64,000 bases of DNA from Boletus sp. NGJ (Eukaryota; Basidiomycota; Agaricomycetes; Boletales; Boletaceae): the NCBI GenBank assembly GCA_019096195.1, contig JAGTXK010000193.1, positions 48,827 to 112,826 of the forward strand. The letters run 5' to 3'. This document shows, piece after piece, positions 46,001 through 57,506 of the stretch. A program made the position numbers and the translations under genes. The stretch's first letter is position 1. Each line of letters starts with the position of its first letter. A model generated the notes under the pieces. It saw only the letters and a program-made list of their open reading frames with translations, searched no databases and had not been told where the DNA came from.

Positions 46001-46364
46001 CGCACCGACGATGTAGCAGGAGTTGCTCACAGACTCGTGCAGATATATCCAGTACTTGACAGCAATGAGGAAGACGGAGGAATCGCTGAGGCGTCTCAAG
46101 AAAGGAAAGAAGTCGACTCTGAGTATTTTCAGTAGTGCCAGTGCCAGCAAAGACGACGACCGCGATGAAGAGCGCATTCGGACTCAGATGATTATAGACG
46201 TCGAAGCATTTGGTCAGGATGGAAAGTCCTTGGGTGTAGACATAACGTCAGTCGAGAGTTACCTACAACTCTCCCAGATGGTTCAAAGCGAACTTGTCGA
46301 CGGTGAGTGTCGACCCTCGGTTCACTATTCCAGACTCTGAATGGCAATTTACGTAGAATCATGA
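43094..46364 (+). CDS. COG2: Conserved oligomeric Golgi complex subunit 2
   Basis: It is a lobe A subunit of the COG tether, needed for retrograde transport within the Golgi. The N-terminal family region reads LAAETFNVEKFLLSRSYTSL and PELRTELREYLSSLKEELVL, then LLINDDYEDFISLSTDLRGE, a helix pattern typical of COG2. Later exons continue as helical sequence (LTEC, ETIR-like stretches, FILERTKQ not seen). They include DGFDIMANVIWPEIGHAIME, then RRFQRWSLRTDDVAGVAHRL-like sequence. The last exon ends SELVDES with TGA at 46362-46364. ATG 43094 (MAPQARQSVSG) was used, and 43031 in the same frame is possible. About ten introns are needed. The stop is 52 bp from the VPS8 stop on the other strand. Confidence 0.85.
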
Positions 46365-46416
46365 GCGCCTACCCAAGGGAAGAATCAAATGTTCATTATA
46401 GAATAAGATACATCCA

Positions 46417-49400
46417 TTAGTGCTGGCAGGAAGTGTGATATATAGCTGTACGAGTGACAGCTATGCTGATGTTTGTCTGATTGGTACCACCTGACCTTTC
46501 ATGCTGCAACAATGTCTGATGGCAGCGTGAGCAGAGATTCTGAACCGACCACCCTCTCATCTTCTCCTTCGTGTACTCTTCCACAGTATCGAAAACATCT
46601 CGATTGAGCAGCATCTGAGAAATGGATAGCATATCTCCATCACTGCGATAAGACTCCATCATCCCCGTTAAAATCGTCCTAAATTCCGTGTAGGGCGTAC
46701 CCGGAGTAGAATCTGCATAGAGTCGGGGATCAACCAAGCGTTTGAATAATCGCGGAAACGAGACGGCTCGGGTAGAGCTGATGGTAACCAAGGATGCAAA
46801 CGTATTTTGCACGAGTTCCCGCAAGCTTGAAAGAGCCATGGTCTTCAATCGATGACCACCAGCGCCGTCAACCAAATGGAGGTTGGACACAACCTGCACG
46901 GAGTGAAGCTGACTACTGAGCAGCTGAAACCAGATATCTTCAAGCGGGACTGCGGTCGTGGCTGACATGCTCGAATGCTCCAAACATATACTCGCGCCTC
47001 TTTGTCCAATCTCTCTCAGAGCGTTGACCGATTCGTCGACGTTCGTATCGCTGGAGTTCAGGTCGAGGACAGTTCGAGCAATTCTCTGCGCCAGCTGCTT
47101 TTCGAACGCTTCGGCTTTCGTCAGCGCATCTCGGGGTTGACCACGCTGATTCAGTGCCCATAGCACTGCCCCATATGCGTGGTTCTCCTCACATATTCGT
47201 TCTATCGCCGGCCAATCGAGGCTACTCCGCATGCGATCGAGAGTTTCGATTACACCCGACGGCATATACCGACATTGCAACTTGATGAAAAGTAGGTGAA
47301 GAGGTTCGCTGATGTGTGGATGATATGGGAGATATGGGGAACTGGTGTCTTCCCTATCCGATACCTGCGAGTTAATGAGATGAAGGAGATAGTCATAACG
47401 CCGACGATCATCCGTAGGGTCCATGATATTGAGAGCAGTTTCGTGCAGACTCGGGGCGAACTTGTCAACTAGAGTGGCAGTCGATTGCAAGTCGAGCGTA
47501 AGGAGGTGACCAAGGGCCGCCGAAAGCGCGCTCTGGATATCCTCGGGTAAAGCGCTGTGATTATCCAATTTTGAGAGATCGAGAACTTCTTCAACGCAAG
47601 GAAGCAGCGAGGCACTCTGCAAACTTGGATCGAGCAAGTAACTGGACAAAAGTTGTGTCCATTGGCGTTCATGTCGATGTCGGTTTTGTAAAATGCGGTA
47701 AAAGCCGGCGTTTTCAAATATTTTCTCTATTTCGGAGCTGTCACGAGGTGTATATGCCGATAAGAGATATTCGGCAGCGAGCTGGCGATCCTCTCGTGTT
47801 TCAGGATCGAGGGAAGTGGCGAGGGATAGAAGGAGGTCATAGAGGACGCGAGGATCGATATCTTCAGTATGTATGTATTGCGGATACTTCGGAATGTTTC
47901 GTGCAATGAAAATGTTGATGAAGATGGTGGCGGAAAGCGGTAGATCTTGACACGATGCGATATCCAACAAGATCTTGATGATGGATACCCTACTAATGTT
48001 AGGGGAGTCTGTAAGGAACGAGTCCTCGAAGGCGATGTCCAAGGAGTGAAGAAACGACTCCGCGTCGAAACGGAGCAACAATCGGGCGTAAGGATATGTG
48101 GGCTCTGCTCCGTTTCCAGTGAGGATCAGATGACCACCTTTAGAGGGCCAGACAGCGGATGTTCCGCTGAATGTGAAGTTGTACACATCATACTTTGCGT
48201 GCTCAGCTTCGTCAGGGGGTAAAGGTTCACCACTGGGATACGTCTGGCCACTGAGAACGTTGACCAAATAAGGGAAAATCTTGTATGCATGACGAAGTGA
48301 CGAAGTTGTGCGTTGCATACCTGTTCCATTGGGAACCGAGGGATCCCCAGGGAGAGAAGGAGGTTGGCTGATGAGAGAGATTAGCTCCACTATTGGGGAG
48401 ACATAGTCTTGAAGGGCACGTGTGTACACATAGATCAGCGCATCCCAAAGTTGATGTGTCTGGCAAAGACGAATGGCTTGGTTAATGTCCAAACATGAAG
48501 GGTCTATATGCCAAATCACTCGCTCGGCTAGGGCGGGCTGGCCAGAATCATCATGGAATGCCACCAGTCGCTGAGTTATGCGCGGAGGCACGAAATCGAT
48601 GGCGCCTGCCAGCACAAACGTCTCAAGTTGTTCCAAGTATATTCGAGTTATTCCAGCATCTTCGAAATGCTGGAACAGATCTTCGAACAGGAAATTGTAA
48701 TCATCAAGGGTGATGCAGGAACGCGCGCAGCTGGTGACCAGGCCCTCAAAGAGAGAAGTTCGATCGACACCCCTACCATCCGGGCTAAAATGGGTGCCAT
48801 CCGTCATCCTATCTTCGGAGAACGCGTAACTGGCGGATGCCACCATCAATTCGTGCAATTTTTGTCCGAGGACTGCCTTCTGCTCTTGAGCGGCATCCGG
48901 TAGCCCATTGCGGTTACCCGGCACTTCCCCGGTATAATACGAACGCGTGAGCTCCAGAGCGCTCAGAAAATCACCTTGCTCGACCAAGGACAAGATTTTG
49001 TCAGCCCAAGTGAGCATTGTTCCAACTTGAAGTTCCTCGCGACACTACCCGAGGTTAGTATCACACTCGAGACACAATTGCGGTGACTAACCAAAAGGAA
49101 TATCTTCCCCTTGTAGGTCCTAATACTATGGGCGACATCGCTGAGAGATTCGGAATATGACATCGACCCATCGGTCGTAGAACCAAGGGGTGGTGATACC
49201 AACGCAGAAGCGTTGAAAGGTACATGCTCGATAAGTTTGGAGGTACGAACGTCGTAGACACTGAGCGTGACTGCTGTGAAGGCAAGCAGTTGCTGCGGGG
49301 ATGGTCAGGCTAAATTCGCTCGTTTTCCCCAACAACTGAGATACGAACGTTCGCATTCAACCACTGCAAAGCAAGAACTGCCTCGTCCACTGTCCAAGAC

Positions 49401-51215
49401 CCAGCGTCTTCAAAAACAAGTGTACCCATATCCACTTCGCGAGTCTTGCCAGTGCGCTTGTTGAGAGCTGATTGTCTCACCATTGTCTCAGAAACGCGTA
49501 GGAAGCGAACGGTCCTTCCCCACGAGTAGGCTAGCGTCGGATGTGTCTTGTCGCTGCCAACGTCTTTTGATCCTTGCGGGGTGTTGGTGCTCGGAAACCA
49601 CGCTAATGCTCCTCTCCTTCGTCCCGAAGATGTCGATTCCGCATCATCAGCGCGTGCTCGCTTGAGCCACGTCTTTGGCGAGGGCTTCAGACCGACCATT
49701 ACCAGCTTGTTAACGGTGAGCAGTGCGACAATTTTATATGTGTCGGTTGGATGTACGATGGTGCCCAGAGGTAACGTGGCCATTGCTAGCAGGGTGCTCC
49801 GAAGTTTGCGCCGACGAAAAGACTGAGCACTTGGCGCGTTTAGAACAGATAGTGAGGTAGTATTTTCGTGATTAGGTTCTTGGGGATAATTCCCTAGGAT
49901 GCGGATGGTGTCTGACGCTTCTACGAACAGAACCTTGCCCAGACTATGGTAGAAGGATAACCCGTGCTCATCGGCTGAGATGATAGCTGTATGACGATCT
50001 GCAACGAAGCTAACGTTGACAATGCGGGAACCTGCAAGATGGCCTTCCTGACGTCCCGACATAACTCCTTGAGAAGACGGTGGAGCAACAATACGCGCCG
50101 GTACCTGCGGGTTCTTCAGGTCGAAAATTTGGATATATCCGGAGACATGACCCGAGGCAACGTAGGTGTGATCGTGAGATAACGCAACTGCAGATGTGGA
50201 TCCTACTGTACTGTCTTTCACAGCGTGAGCACATGGTTGACGCACAGGACAAGCAGATAACAACCTGAAGCATCATTCCCGCAGATGCCTAATAGTGTTT
50301 GCTTGAAATCGAAAACGAATATCCGACCAGCATCCGTCCCCACACAGATGAGGCCGTTTGCAGCTAGAACCGTCGGAGAGCCTAGGTTGGATGCACCCAA
50401 GACAATGGCAGCTTTCGACGGCCGTTTTCCATACAGCTGATTGCCCGCGTTTTGAAGGACTGCCCACCTGAACACCTCACTTTCAACCTTGAGACAGCCC
50501 ATCCATGCTCCCGTGGCAGCGGCGGGAGTAGAACTTCTGGAAATGTCAGAAACGCGGGATGGGGGTGAAGCAAAACCAATTGCAGCGGAAATATCAGCAG
50601 GCAAGCTATGGTTGACTTCATTCCGAGGGCTCCAGGATGCGAATGAACGAAGACGAGACACACTCGGGAGTAAAAAGGACTGAAGTGGGTCACCAGGCGA
50701 GTGGAGTGGAGGGAGTAGAGGTTCTGAAGGAGGCGTAGCCATGGCGGACTTGGTGAAAGGGGACTGAGGAAGACTAGCAGGATCGAGAATGATCTGGGCG
50801 GGTGCCTACATACCCTTTAGCCACATCCCATCAACACGAGGTAGTAAGTGATACTAACCGATGGCTCTCCAGAATCGTGGTCACCAAACTTTTCACTAGG
50901 ATCTTCTTTGAGAAGAGAGCGCTCTACCTCTGCTTCCTCGAATACGTCTGAGGTGTCGTCTGCCCCGAGGACGTCCCGCAAGTGTTCCCGGTAATTTGTG
51001 CCTGTGACCAGCTCGGCGTCCACGCCGTCATAGACAAAGTCTTCCTCCCCGTCTCCGCTTTCTCCCCCGTGCTCGTCTTCGTCATCGTCGAAGAGTTCTT
51101 CCATGCGGGTGGAATAGTCGCCTCCATGGTCCTCGTCCACATGTTCGCCATGGATGGAGAGGCGCGGAGAAGAAGGGCGTATAGGACTTTCTGTGGTACG
51201 ATTGAGCTCGTTCAT
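46417..51215 (-). CDS. VPS8: Vacuolar protein sorting-associated protein 8 (CORVET subunit)
   Basis: It is a subunit of the CORVET tether that brings Rab5 endosomes together. The protein starts with an acidic tail (MNELNRTTESPIRPSSPRLS). A beta-propeller follows: VALSHDHTYVASGHVSGYIQ, IFDLKNPQVPARIV, VSFVADRHTAIISADEHGLS, FYHSLGKVLFVEASDTIRIL. Next is a long alpha-solenoid including MLTWADKILSLVEQGDFLSA, LELTRSYYTGEVPGNRNGLP, FEDLFQHFEDAGITRIYLEQ and IDPSCLDINQAIRLCQTHQL. The total is near 1,500 residues over five or more exons. The very C-terminus has CSRCHQTLL and then YHTSCQH before the stop, which is only the first half of a RING-type zinc site. The large solenoid exon (46417-49017) has no break. 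Confidence 0.93.
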
Positions 51216-51410
51216 TTAAAAGCCAGAGCCGGTAAAGGCGCGGATAGCAGTGTCATGGTGCGCGTTTGTTTGTCATAGAGGCTGTTGCCAAACATTGCCA
51301 CGTGTACGATCACATTAAGTTACATGCCAGGCAGCCCAGGGAGAAAGGAGCAATGAAAAACAAAGATATTATCCACAAATCAACACTAACCCCCCGCGAG
51401 GCACTGAGAG

Positions 51411-53546
51411 TCATGATGCTGGCCGCCGTTCCCGGTCTCTGCTTTTTATTCCTGGTCCGAATCGTTCTTGGAAGTTAATCAGCTCCTCCATCAGCTCCTC
51501 CATCATCCTCATGGTCGACTGTTGAGCGGTCGGGTCAAGTGAAGCAGGTTTTGTCGGTACTGATTCACCAGCATGTGCATTAACGGTGTTGTCAGCGGAA
51601 TTGTCAACCATCATGGGTGATCCTCGTCGCTCACGGTGGCCCTCACCTAGGTCACGATCGTCATGGACGGACGAATCAGAGAGGATGTCGCGTGTCCCGG
51701 AGGTACTGCTCTTCAATGCTCTTTCCAAAGCCTCCCTCCGACGACCACGGTCGAGCGCGCCTGCCTGTTCCCTGCCCACCCACTCAACAAGCGCACGAAC
51801 ACGCTTATTCATGTCTCCGACGCTCATGCGTTTGCTCGGCCACTTGACCTTGACCCCCCTCTCCATCGTCCTCTCCAGCGACTCTCTGCCGCCAGTGCCG
51901 ATGGCCAGACTGCGGACTTCGAGCGGACGCGGTATGTCCGTTGGGAGCATGTGTTCGAGATGGGCCAGATAGTCTGGCAAGTTCCATGACGTAAAAAGCG
52001 GTTGTTGGGAGATAGCATAGGCATGGGAATTGCGATATGCACGAGAACTCTCGGCAGAACTGCCTGCCGCCGCTCCTGTCCCGGAATGATTTCGCTTGCT
52101 CGAGCTATCCTGAGTGCCGCTTCCTGGCGCGTGAGAGGATGGAGGTGGGCGTTTTGGCGTAGGACCAGCTTTACCGCGGGTCGTTTGGGTCGATCGCTTG
52201 CTCGGACCGGTCCCTGGGGTCGAACGTCACGTGGGATCATTTTATCATTGGATTGGCTCAGACACATACCTTCCTCACCCTCAACGGAAACGACTGCATC
52301 GTAGTACGTAGGGACGGCCCTGCGTGCACCCCCTCGTCGATTGCGTGAATTTCCCGATTTCCCTCCTGCAGAGCGTTTCGTCGGTGGGGGTAGCTCTTCG
52401 GGCACAACGCTGGCCACTGCATCAGCACCGTCCGACGCACTCGACGCCGATCTGGTACGCTTCTTGGGGAGACTGCAGAACAGTATGAGTTGTAGTTAGA
52501 GATCTTGCAGTGGCAGGCTGAACGCACGTATCGTCTTCCCCGCGCTTTCGCTTCTTTCGACCGTTTGAGTCGTCATCAGGCGCTTCACTTTGGCCACTTG
52601 TGCAACCGTTCGCACCAGGCTTTGGGGGGTCTGCAGCTGCCGCTTCTGCGGCGGTTGCTTCAATAAGCTCTTTCAAGCTTTCGTCGAACGCAGCATCACG
52701 ACTATTCATCGTATTGCGTCTCTTGGGGGGTTTCAGTAGATGAGTGGGAGAGTGAGAACGAGAGAGGCGAGAAGTCGTGTTGCGTGAGTGGGTTGACGAT
52801 TCACGGGTTTTCTTTGCCAGTCGCCTGGAGAGAACAAGTCAAGTCATGGCGCTTACAATAGGGCGCTAAGGGAGAGACGCACTTGAGAAGATCCTGATGA
52901 CGCTCTGGCTTGCACTGTTCGCAGTAGTAGTCGGCTGCTGCAAGTTGGGCTTCCGACTCGAAGCCCATGCAAATACCGTGTTGCCAAACGTTGCATGTTT
53001 CACACTGCACCATGAATTCGCCACCTTCGGCATCATCCTCTGGAGAGAGAGAATGACGGATGAGGATACGGAACTGGGAGAGGGAGCTGGGAACGAACCG
53101 TTCGTACCACATATGCAACGCGTGATACCCTGTTCCTCCGCGTCGTCGTCCTGGGGCTCGGCTGTGCCTGTAGAGGCAGAGGAGTGTTTGGGGGGGACGT
53201 GTTCTGCTAGTTGATCCATCGAGGTGGGTTTCTCTTTCTCCTTGCCCTTGCGTTTTGACCTGCCATTGGAGTTGGCATGGTTGGAGGCGCTGCCGTTGGG
53301 CTGAGCGTTCTTGTTGGGGATGGGGTCGTCGATATCCTCCTGCTTTGGACGTTTTGTGCGGGCATTTGTATTGTTGTTTGGTGGAGCGGAGCGGGTAGAT
53401 GAGTCCTTGGCTCTTGGTGCGGACTCTGGGGCAGGGGAGTCTGGGGACTTGGAGGTGCTTGCGGATGCGGAGGGTGCAGAGCGTCTTCCTGAGCGACGGG
53501 TTTCGCGTGGAGAGAGGGGTGGTCCCATCGTCGCTGCCTGGGCCAT
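51411..53546 (-). CDS. CTI6: PHD finger protein, Cti6-like (Rpd3 histone deacetylase complex)
   Basis: Yeast Cti6 is a PHD subunit of the Rpd3L deacetylase complex. The protein begins MAQAATMGPPLSPRETRRSG with a disordered basic tail (SNGRSKRKGKEKEK). It has one PHD finger: ITRCICG, then GGEFMVQCETCNVWQHGICM and DYYCEQCKPERHQDLLK. A basic, Ser-rich central part follows (NGRKKRKRGEDD), then the C-terminal block DYLAHLEHMLPTDIPRPLEV, KVKWPSKRMSVGDMNKRVRA, LVEWVGREQAGALDRGRRRE. It ends SRDRERRPAS. The C-terminal MSVGDMNKRVRALVEWVGREQ region is the conserved tail of the Cti6 group as I recall it. At least four introns are needed. The gene is divergent from threonine deaminase. Confidence 0.85.
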
Positions 53547-54125
53547 GGTTAAGAACAAAGTCAAGTCTAATACAAGCATCTCCGCTCTACATTTATTTAG
53601 GGCTGGCAGCTCTTACTTCACATCTCACTTTCTCCTCGCCTCCTCGCCGCTCTCCTCGTCACTTTCCCCGTCCGCGCCCTCTCTCGACGTTCCTGCACGG
53701 TATTGCACAACTACGGTCCAACTCGGTCTCGTCGCGATCAGGCGCGGGTGTGGCCCCCCCAGACAACGGTGACAGTCTCGCTTGCGCAATCGGTCTCCCC
53801 CCGACGTACACGACACCTCCAATGCACGCTGGACACGCTGGCGAGGACGCTCCCATCGCCAACGATCTCCGCTGGCTCGGCGGGGCCGCACATCGCATGC
53901 ACTTATCTTACTGCACGTGACCTGACTGTATCACGCGAACCTGAGCGCGTTGGGCACCGTCGCCAACGATGCACACAGCGGAGGTCGTCTATTAGGTGTC
54001 GGTCAAGTGCTAGTGTCGTTGTCATACAGTTCCCTGTTCGCCGTGTCCTCACCGCGGGGTCTCTGGCTATTGCCCGAATCCGGTAACTCCCGGGTTCTGC
54101 GGTCGAGTCATGATCCAGCTTGTCC
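53547..54125. promoter_or_regulatory. Divergent promoter, CTI6-like gene and ILV1
   Basis: About 580 bp between starts that face apart. A forward ORF (53703-54086, 127 codons) is Arg- and Ser-rich and in the same frame as the ILV1 start at 54126, with a stop between them. It is discussed as a finding. No other element is identified. Confidence 0.45.
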
Positions 54126-56052
54126 ATGGCCGCCACCACGGCCACCCTCGAGTACTCCTCACATGCACCAGAGCCTCTTACCTACCCTTCTCTTTCCCCC
54201 CATCATCTTCTCGCTTCCAATGAGCCCGATTATCTCCGTCTTATCCTCTCATCAAAAGTCTATGAGATCCTCAAAGAGACACCCCTCGTCTTCGCCCCAA
54301 ATCTCAGCGCAAAACTGGGAAATCAGATATGGCTCAAACGCGAAGATCTCCAAGAGGTCTTCAGCTTCAAAATTCGCGGTGCCTACAACTTCATGGCAAA
54401 CATTCCCGAAGAGGAGAGATGGAAGGGTGTCATCACCTGCAGTGCTGGTTAGTGTGCGTACTCTGCATACGCGACCATCCCTTGCGATGCCCTCGCCAAG
54501 CGTGCTCACTGGTGTATGCCCTTCTCAGGCAATCACGCTCAAGGCGTCGCCCTCTCCGGAACAAAACTCGCTATACCATGTACCATCGTCATGCCAAGAG
54601 GGACCCCCTCCATCAAAGTCAGCAACGTTCAACGTCTAGGAGCAAAGGTCGTCCTTCATGGGTCCGACTTTGACGAGGCCAAGGCAGAATGTGCTCGTCT
54701 TGCAGCTGCACATGGCCTTACTTTCGTCCCGCCGTATGATGACCCTTTGGTCATCGCCGGCCAAGGCACCACCGCCATGGAAATTCTCAAACAATTACCT
54801 GATTCCGACAGTCTGGACGGTATTTTCGGTGCCATTGGCGGTGGTGGCTTGGTTGCTGGCATCGCTGAATACGTCAAACGCATCGGAAACCCAAAAACCA
54901 AAATATACGGCGCAGAAACCATCGATGCTGATGCCATGTACCAAAGTTTGAAAAAAGGGCATCGCGTAACGCTGCTTGAAGTTGGCCCGTTCAGCGACGG
55001 CACAGCTGTCCGAGTGGTCGGTGCAGAGCCGTTTCGCATTTGTCAGCGGCTCTTGGACGAAGTCGTTCTTGTCGACAATGATGAGCTTTGTGCTGCGATC
55101 AAAGATATCTTCGAGGGTAAGTGTTCAAAATCAGCTTGCACCACCCGGCGTTTCGATGGTCATGTTTTCGTTGCAGAAACTAGATCAATCACCGAGCCAG
55201 CAGGGGCGCTCGCTCTGGCTGGATTGAAGCGCCACATCATCGCCAGCAAGCTGATTGGTGCTCAACAAAAGTTCGTTGCGATTGTCAGTGGTGCGAACAT
55301 GAACTTTGATCGTTTGCGATTCGTCGCCGAGCGTGCGGAACTCGGTGAAGGTAGAGAAGCGTTGTTGAGTGTTGAGGTTCCTGAGAAACCCGGCAGGTAC
55401 ACCCTCATCATTACTCTGTCATCACTCCTTCATAGTCTTGAACATAGTTTCTTTGCACTCCACTCGGTCATATATCCTCGATCCGTCACAGAATTTGTCT
55501 ACCGGTATAACTCACCGGATCTCGCACACATCTTCCTCTCATTCAAGCTTCAGTCCTCGTCACGGACGAGTGAAGTGTCAGCAGTGCTGGATGCTATTCA
55601 ACAACAAGGGTTCAAGGGATTTGACATTAGTGACGACGAGATGGCGAAGAGCCATACAAGGTATATGGTGGGAGGATGCGCTGTTGTACCTAATGAACGC
55701 TTGTTCAGATTCGGTGGGTCCAAAATCTTTTGCTTTAGTTGAGTGTTCATACGCGATCTGCAACCACCAGAGTTCCCCGAACGGCCTGGGGCACTGCGCA
55801 AGTTCTTGGAGGGCCTCCAACATGGATGGAATATTTCTTTGTTCCATTATCGCAACCATGGCGCAGGTCAGCCGTTCACGTCGGAGCCAATGTCACCACT
55901 CAGCTTTCACCCTAGACCTTGGCAGGGTGTTGACAGGGATTCAAGTACCTCCTCAAGACTATGATCAGTTCCAGCAATTCTTGGACAAGTTGGGATATCA
56001 TTATGTGGAGGAAACGAACAATGAAGTATACAAACGATACCTCAGAGGTTGA
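54126..56052 (+). CDS. ILV1: Threonine deaminase (threonine ammonia-lyase)
   Basis: It catalyses the first step of isoleucine synthesis, threonine to 2-oxobutanoate, with PLP. The catalytic domain shows [20 protein letters not shown] (PLP Lys in SFKIRGAYN), [55 protein letters not shown] and [20 protein letters not shown]. Two C-terminal regulatory ACT-like domains follow: [20 protein letters not shown], then [20 protein letters not shown] and the final [10 protein letters not shown] at 56050-56052. These domains bind isoleucine in the family, so feedback inhibition is expected. ATG 54126 ([20 protein letters not shown]) gives no obvious mitochondrial presequence. About six introns are needed. 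An upstream Arg-rich ORF is noted as a finding. Confidence 0.93.
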
Positions 56053-56157
56053 ATAGGTTAAGCTCGGTTTTAGCACGCTGGTTTGGTTAGTTGCATGACT
56101 AGTGAAGCTTGAAGCTTGAAGGGAGTGGGAAATTGAGCAACTCAGAATTTGACGACC

Positions 56158-56684
56158 ATGATGACCCCCGTCGCTCGCATCGCTGCACGACAGTTCCGCC
56201 GTCATACCCGCACGCTTTTCGTCTCTGCTCCGAGCGCGTCGCTTGACCCATGGCCGCTTCCTCACACTCCCCAGCATCTCTCCAGTACGACTACGCCCAC
56301 CGATATACCCGCTCCGGAGCCTCTTCCCCGTCCAAACGAATCACTCGAAACAACGCGTGCACGCCTTCTCTACCAGTCACGCAAACGCGGCACGCTCGAG
56401 AGCGACCTTCTGCTGAGCACTTTTGCCAGAGACCACCTCTCCACCATGACCCGTGCGGAATTATCCGAATACGACAAGGTTCATTCTCTCTCCCGGTTGT
56501 CCTTGCACACTTGACGAACATACCTTGGCAGTTGCTCGATGAACCCGACTGGGACATATACTACTGGTCGACGGGTAATCGCACGCCACCCAAACGATGG
56601 TCCAACTCTCCCATCTTGGAGAAACTCAAGGTGCATGCAAAGAACGAGGGAAAGGTCGTACGGAAGATGCCTCCTCTGGAATAA
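56158..56684 (+). CDS. SDH5: Succinate dehydrogenase assembly factor 2
   Basis: It promotes covalent FAD attachment to Sdh1 in the mitochondrial matrix. The N-terminus is a presequence ([20 protein letters not shown]). The family core is [20 protein letters not shown], then [20 protein letters not shown]. After a 53-nt intron (56479-56531) it continues [17 protein letters not shown]. The tail ends [10 protein letters not shown] with TAA at 56682-56684. The RSRKRGxLExDLL motif and the [12 protein letters not shown] motif are the two hallmarks. Two adjacent ATGs (56158 and 56161) are possible starts. It lies 105 bp after ILV1. Confidence 0.95.
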
Positions 56685-57024
56685 CAGCCATCCCCAGCTA
56701 CTTAGCCTACTTGATTGTCTGAGCAGATCTGGTGCCCAACCCGCTGTCGATCACCTTAGGCTTGCACCGTTCAATGTCAACTGCCGTATTCCTACTTGGT
56801 TTCCCACACGAGAGGGAACGACTATAGTATTCACAAGATTGTGAGACAAGTGAGGAAGCGATATGGGAAGCCGAGGGCTTGTGGTGTGGATTGGTTGCGG
56901 GTCTGAGATGTAAGGCACAGGCATGAGATGTGCCATCCCGACACAAATGGTGGTAGACCTGGGGCCTGTGAGACGGTCCCATATGAGTGGTTTGCAGAGT
57001 GGACTCACCTGAACACATCATGCA
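56685..57024. other. Convergent 3' region
   Basis: About 340 bp between SDH5 and the reverse complex I subunit gene. Reverse ORFs (for example 56707-57021) lack conserved features. No gene is supported. Confidence 0.45.
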
Positions 57025-57210
57025 TCAATGCTTGCCATTTTGTACTTTGCCATAATAGTTGTCAAAGAGGACGTAGGCAGTGAATGCGGCCGCGGCTATC
57101 CCAAAGCCGGGAAACATGCTAGAGAACATGGCACGATTGGAAAAGACGGAGTGTTTCCGCCACGCTTCTCTCTTGGCCCATGGATCACGGAAAAGTGGCG
57201 GGTTAGCCAT
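57025..57210 (-). CDS. NADH dehydrogenase B12 subunit (NDUFB3-like)
   Basis: It is a small accessory subunit of the membrane arm of mitochondrial complex I. The reverse strand encodes 61 residues: MANPPLFRDPWAKREAWRKH, VFSNRAMFSSMFPGFGIAAA, AFTAYVLFDNYYGKVQNGKH. The RDPWAKREAWR motif followed by FPGFGIA and one membrane helix is characteristic of this fungal B12 group. Size fits. The frame continues open upstream, so an extra 5' exon is possible, but the match begins at MANPP. The gene is divergent from topoisomerase I across 296 bp. Confidence 0.85.
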   Translation of the reverse strand: MANPPLFRDPWAKREAWRKHSVFSNRAMFSSMFPGFGIAAAAFTAYVLFDNYYGKVQNGKH

Positions 57211-57506
57211 GCTGTGAGACGCGCAAGCTGAGCACGACGACGAACGATTCAAGTTGCACAAACCTTGTAGTGACCAGAAACGGTGTGATGAGTCGCCGCT
57301 TGGTACTCCGTCCATGCCCAGTGGACTGTTTCAAAATCACGTGCAAGATTACTTAGGGCAGGCATATCTGGACTTGTCATTTCAACGGCCACAGCTTGGC
57401 AGACGCACTTTCCTTGACTACTCTCTCCGCGTTTCTCCGCCTCTGCTGCCCGTCCTGACCACAAACCACCCTCTCAGGTTCATTACCTACGTTTTTAGAC
57501 ACCGCC

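Noticed and set aside
56707-57021. Reverse ORF of 104 codons beside the complex I subunit
   Set aside because: It is rich in His, Ser and Arg without pattern, and lies in a convergent 3' region.
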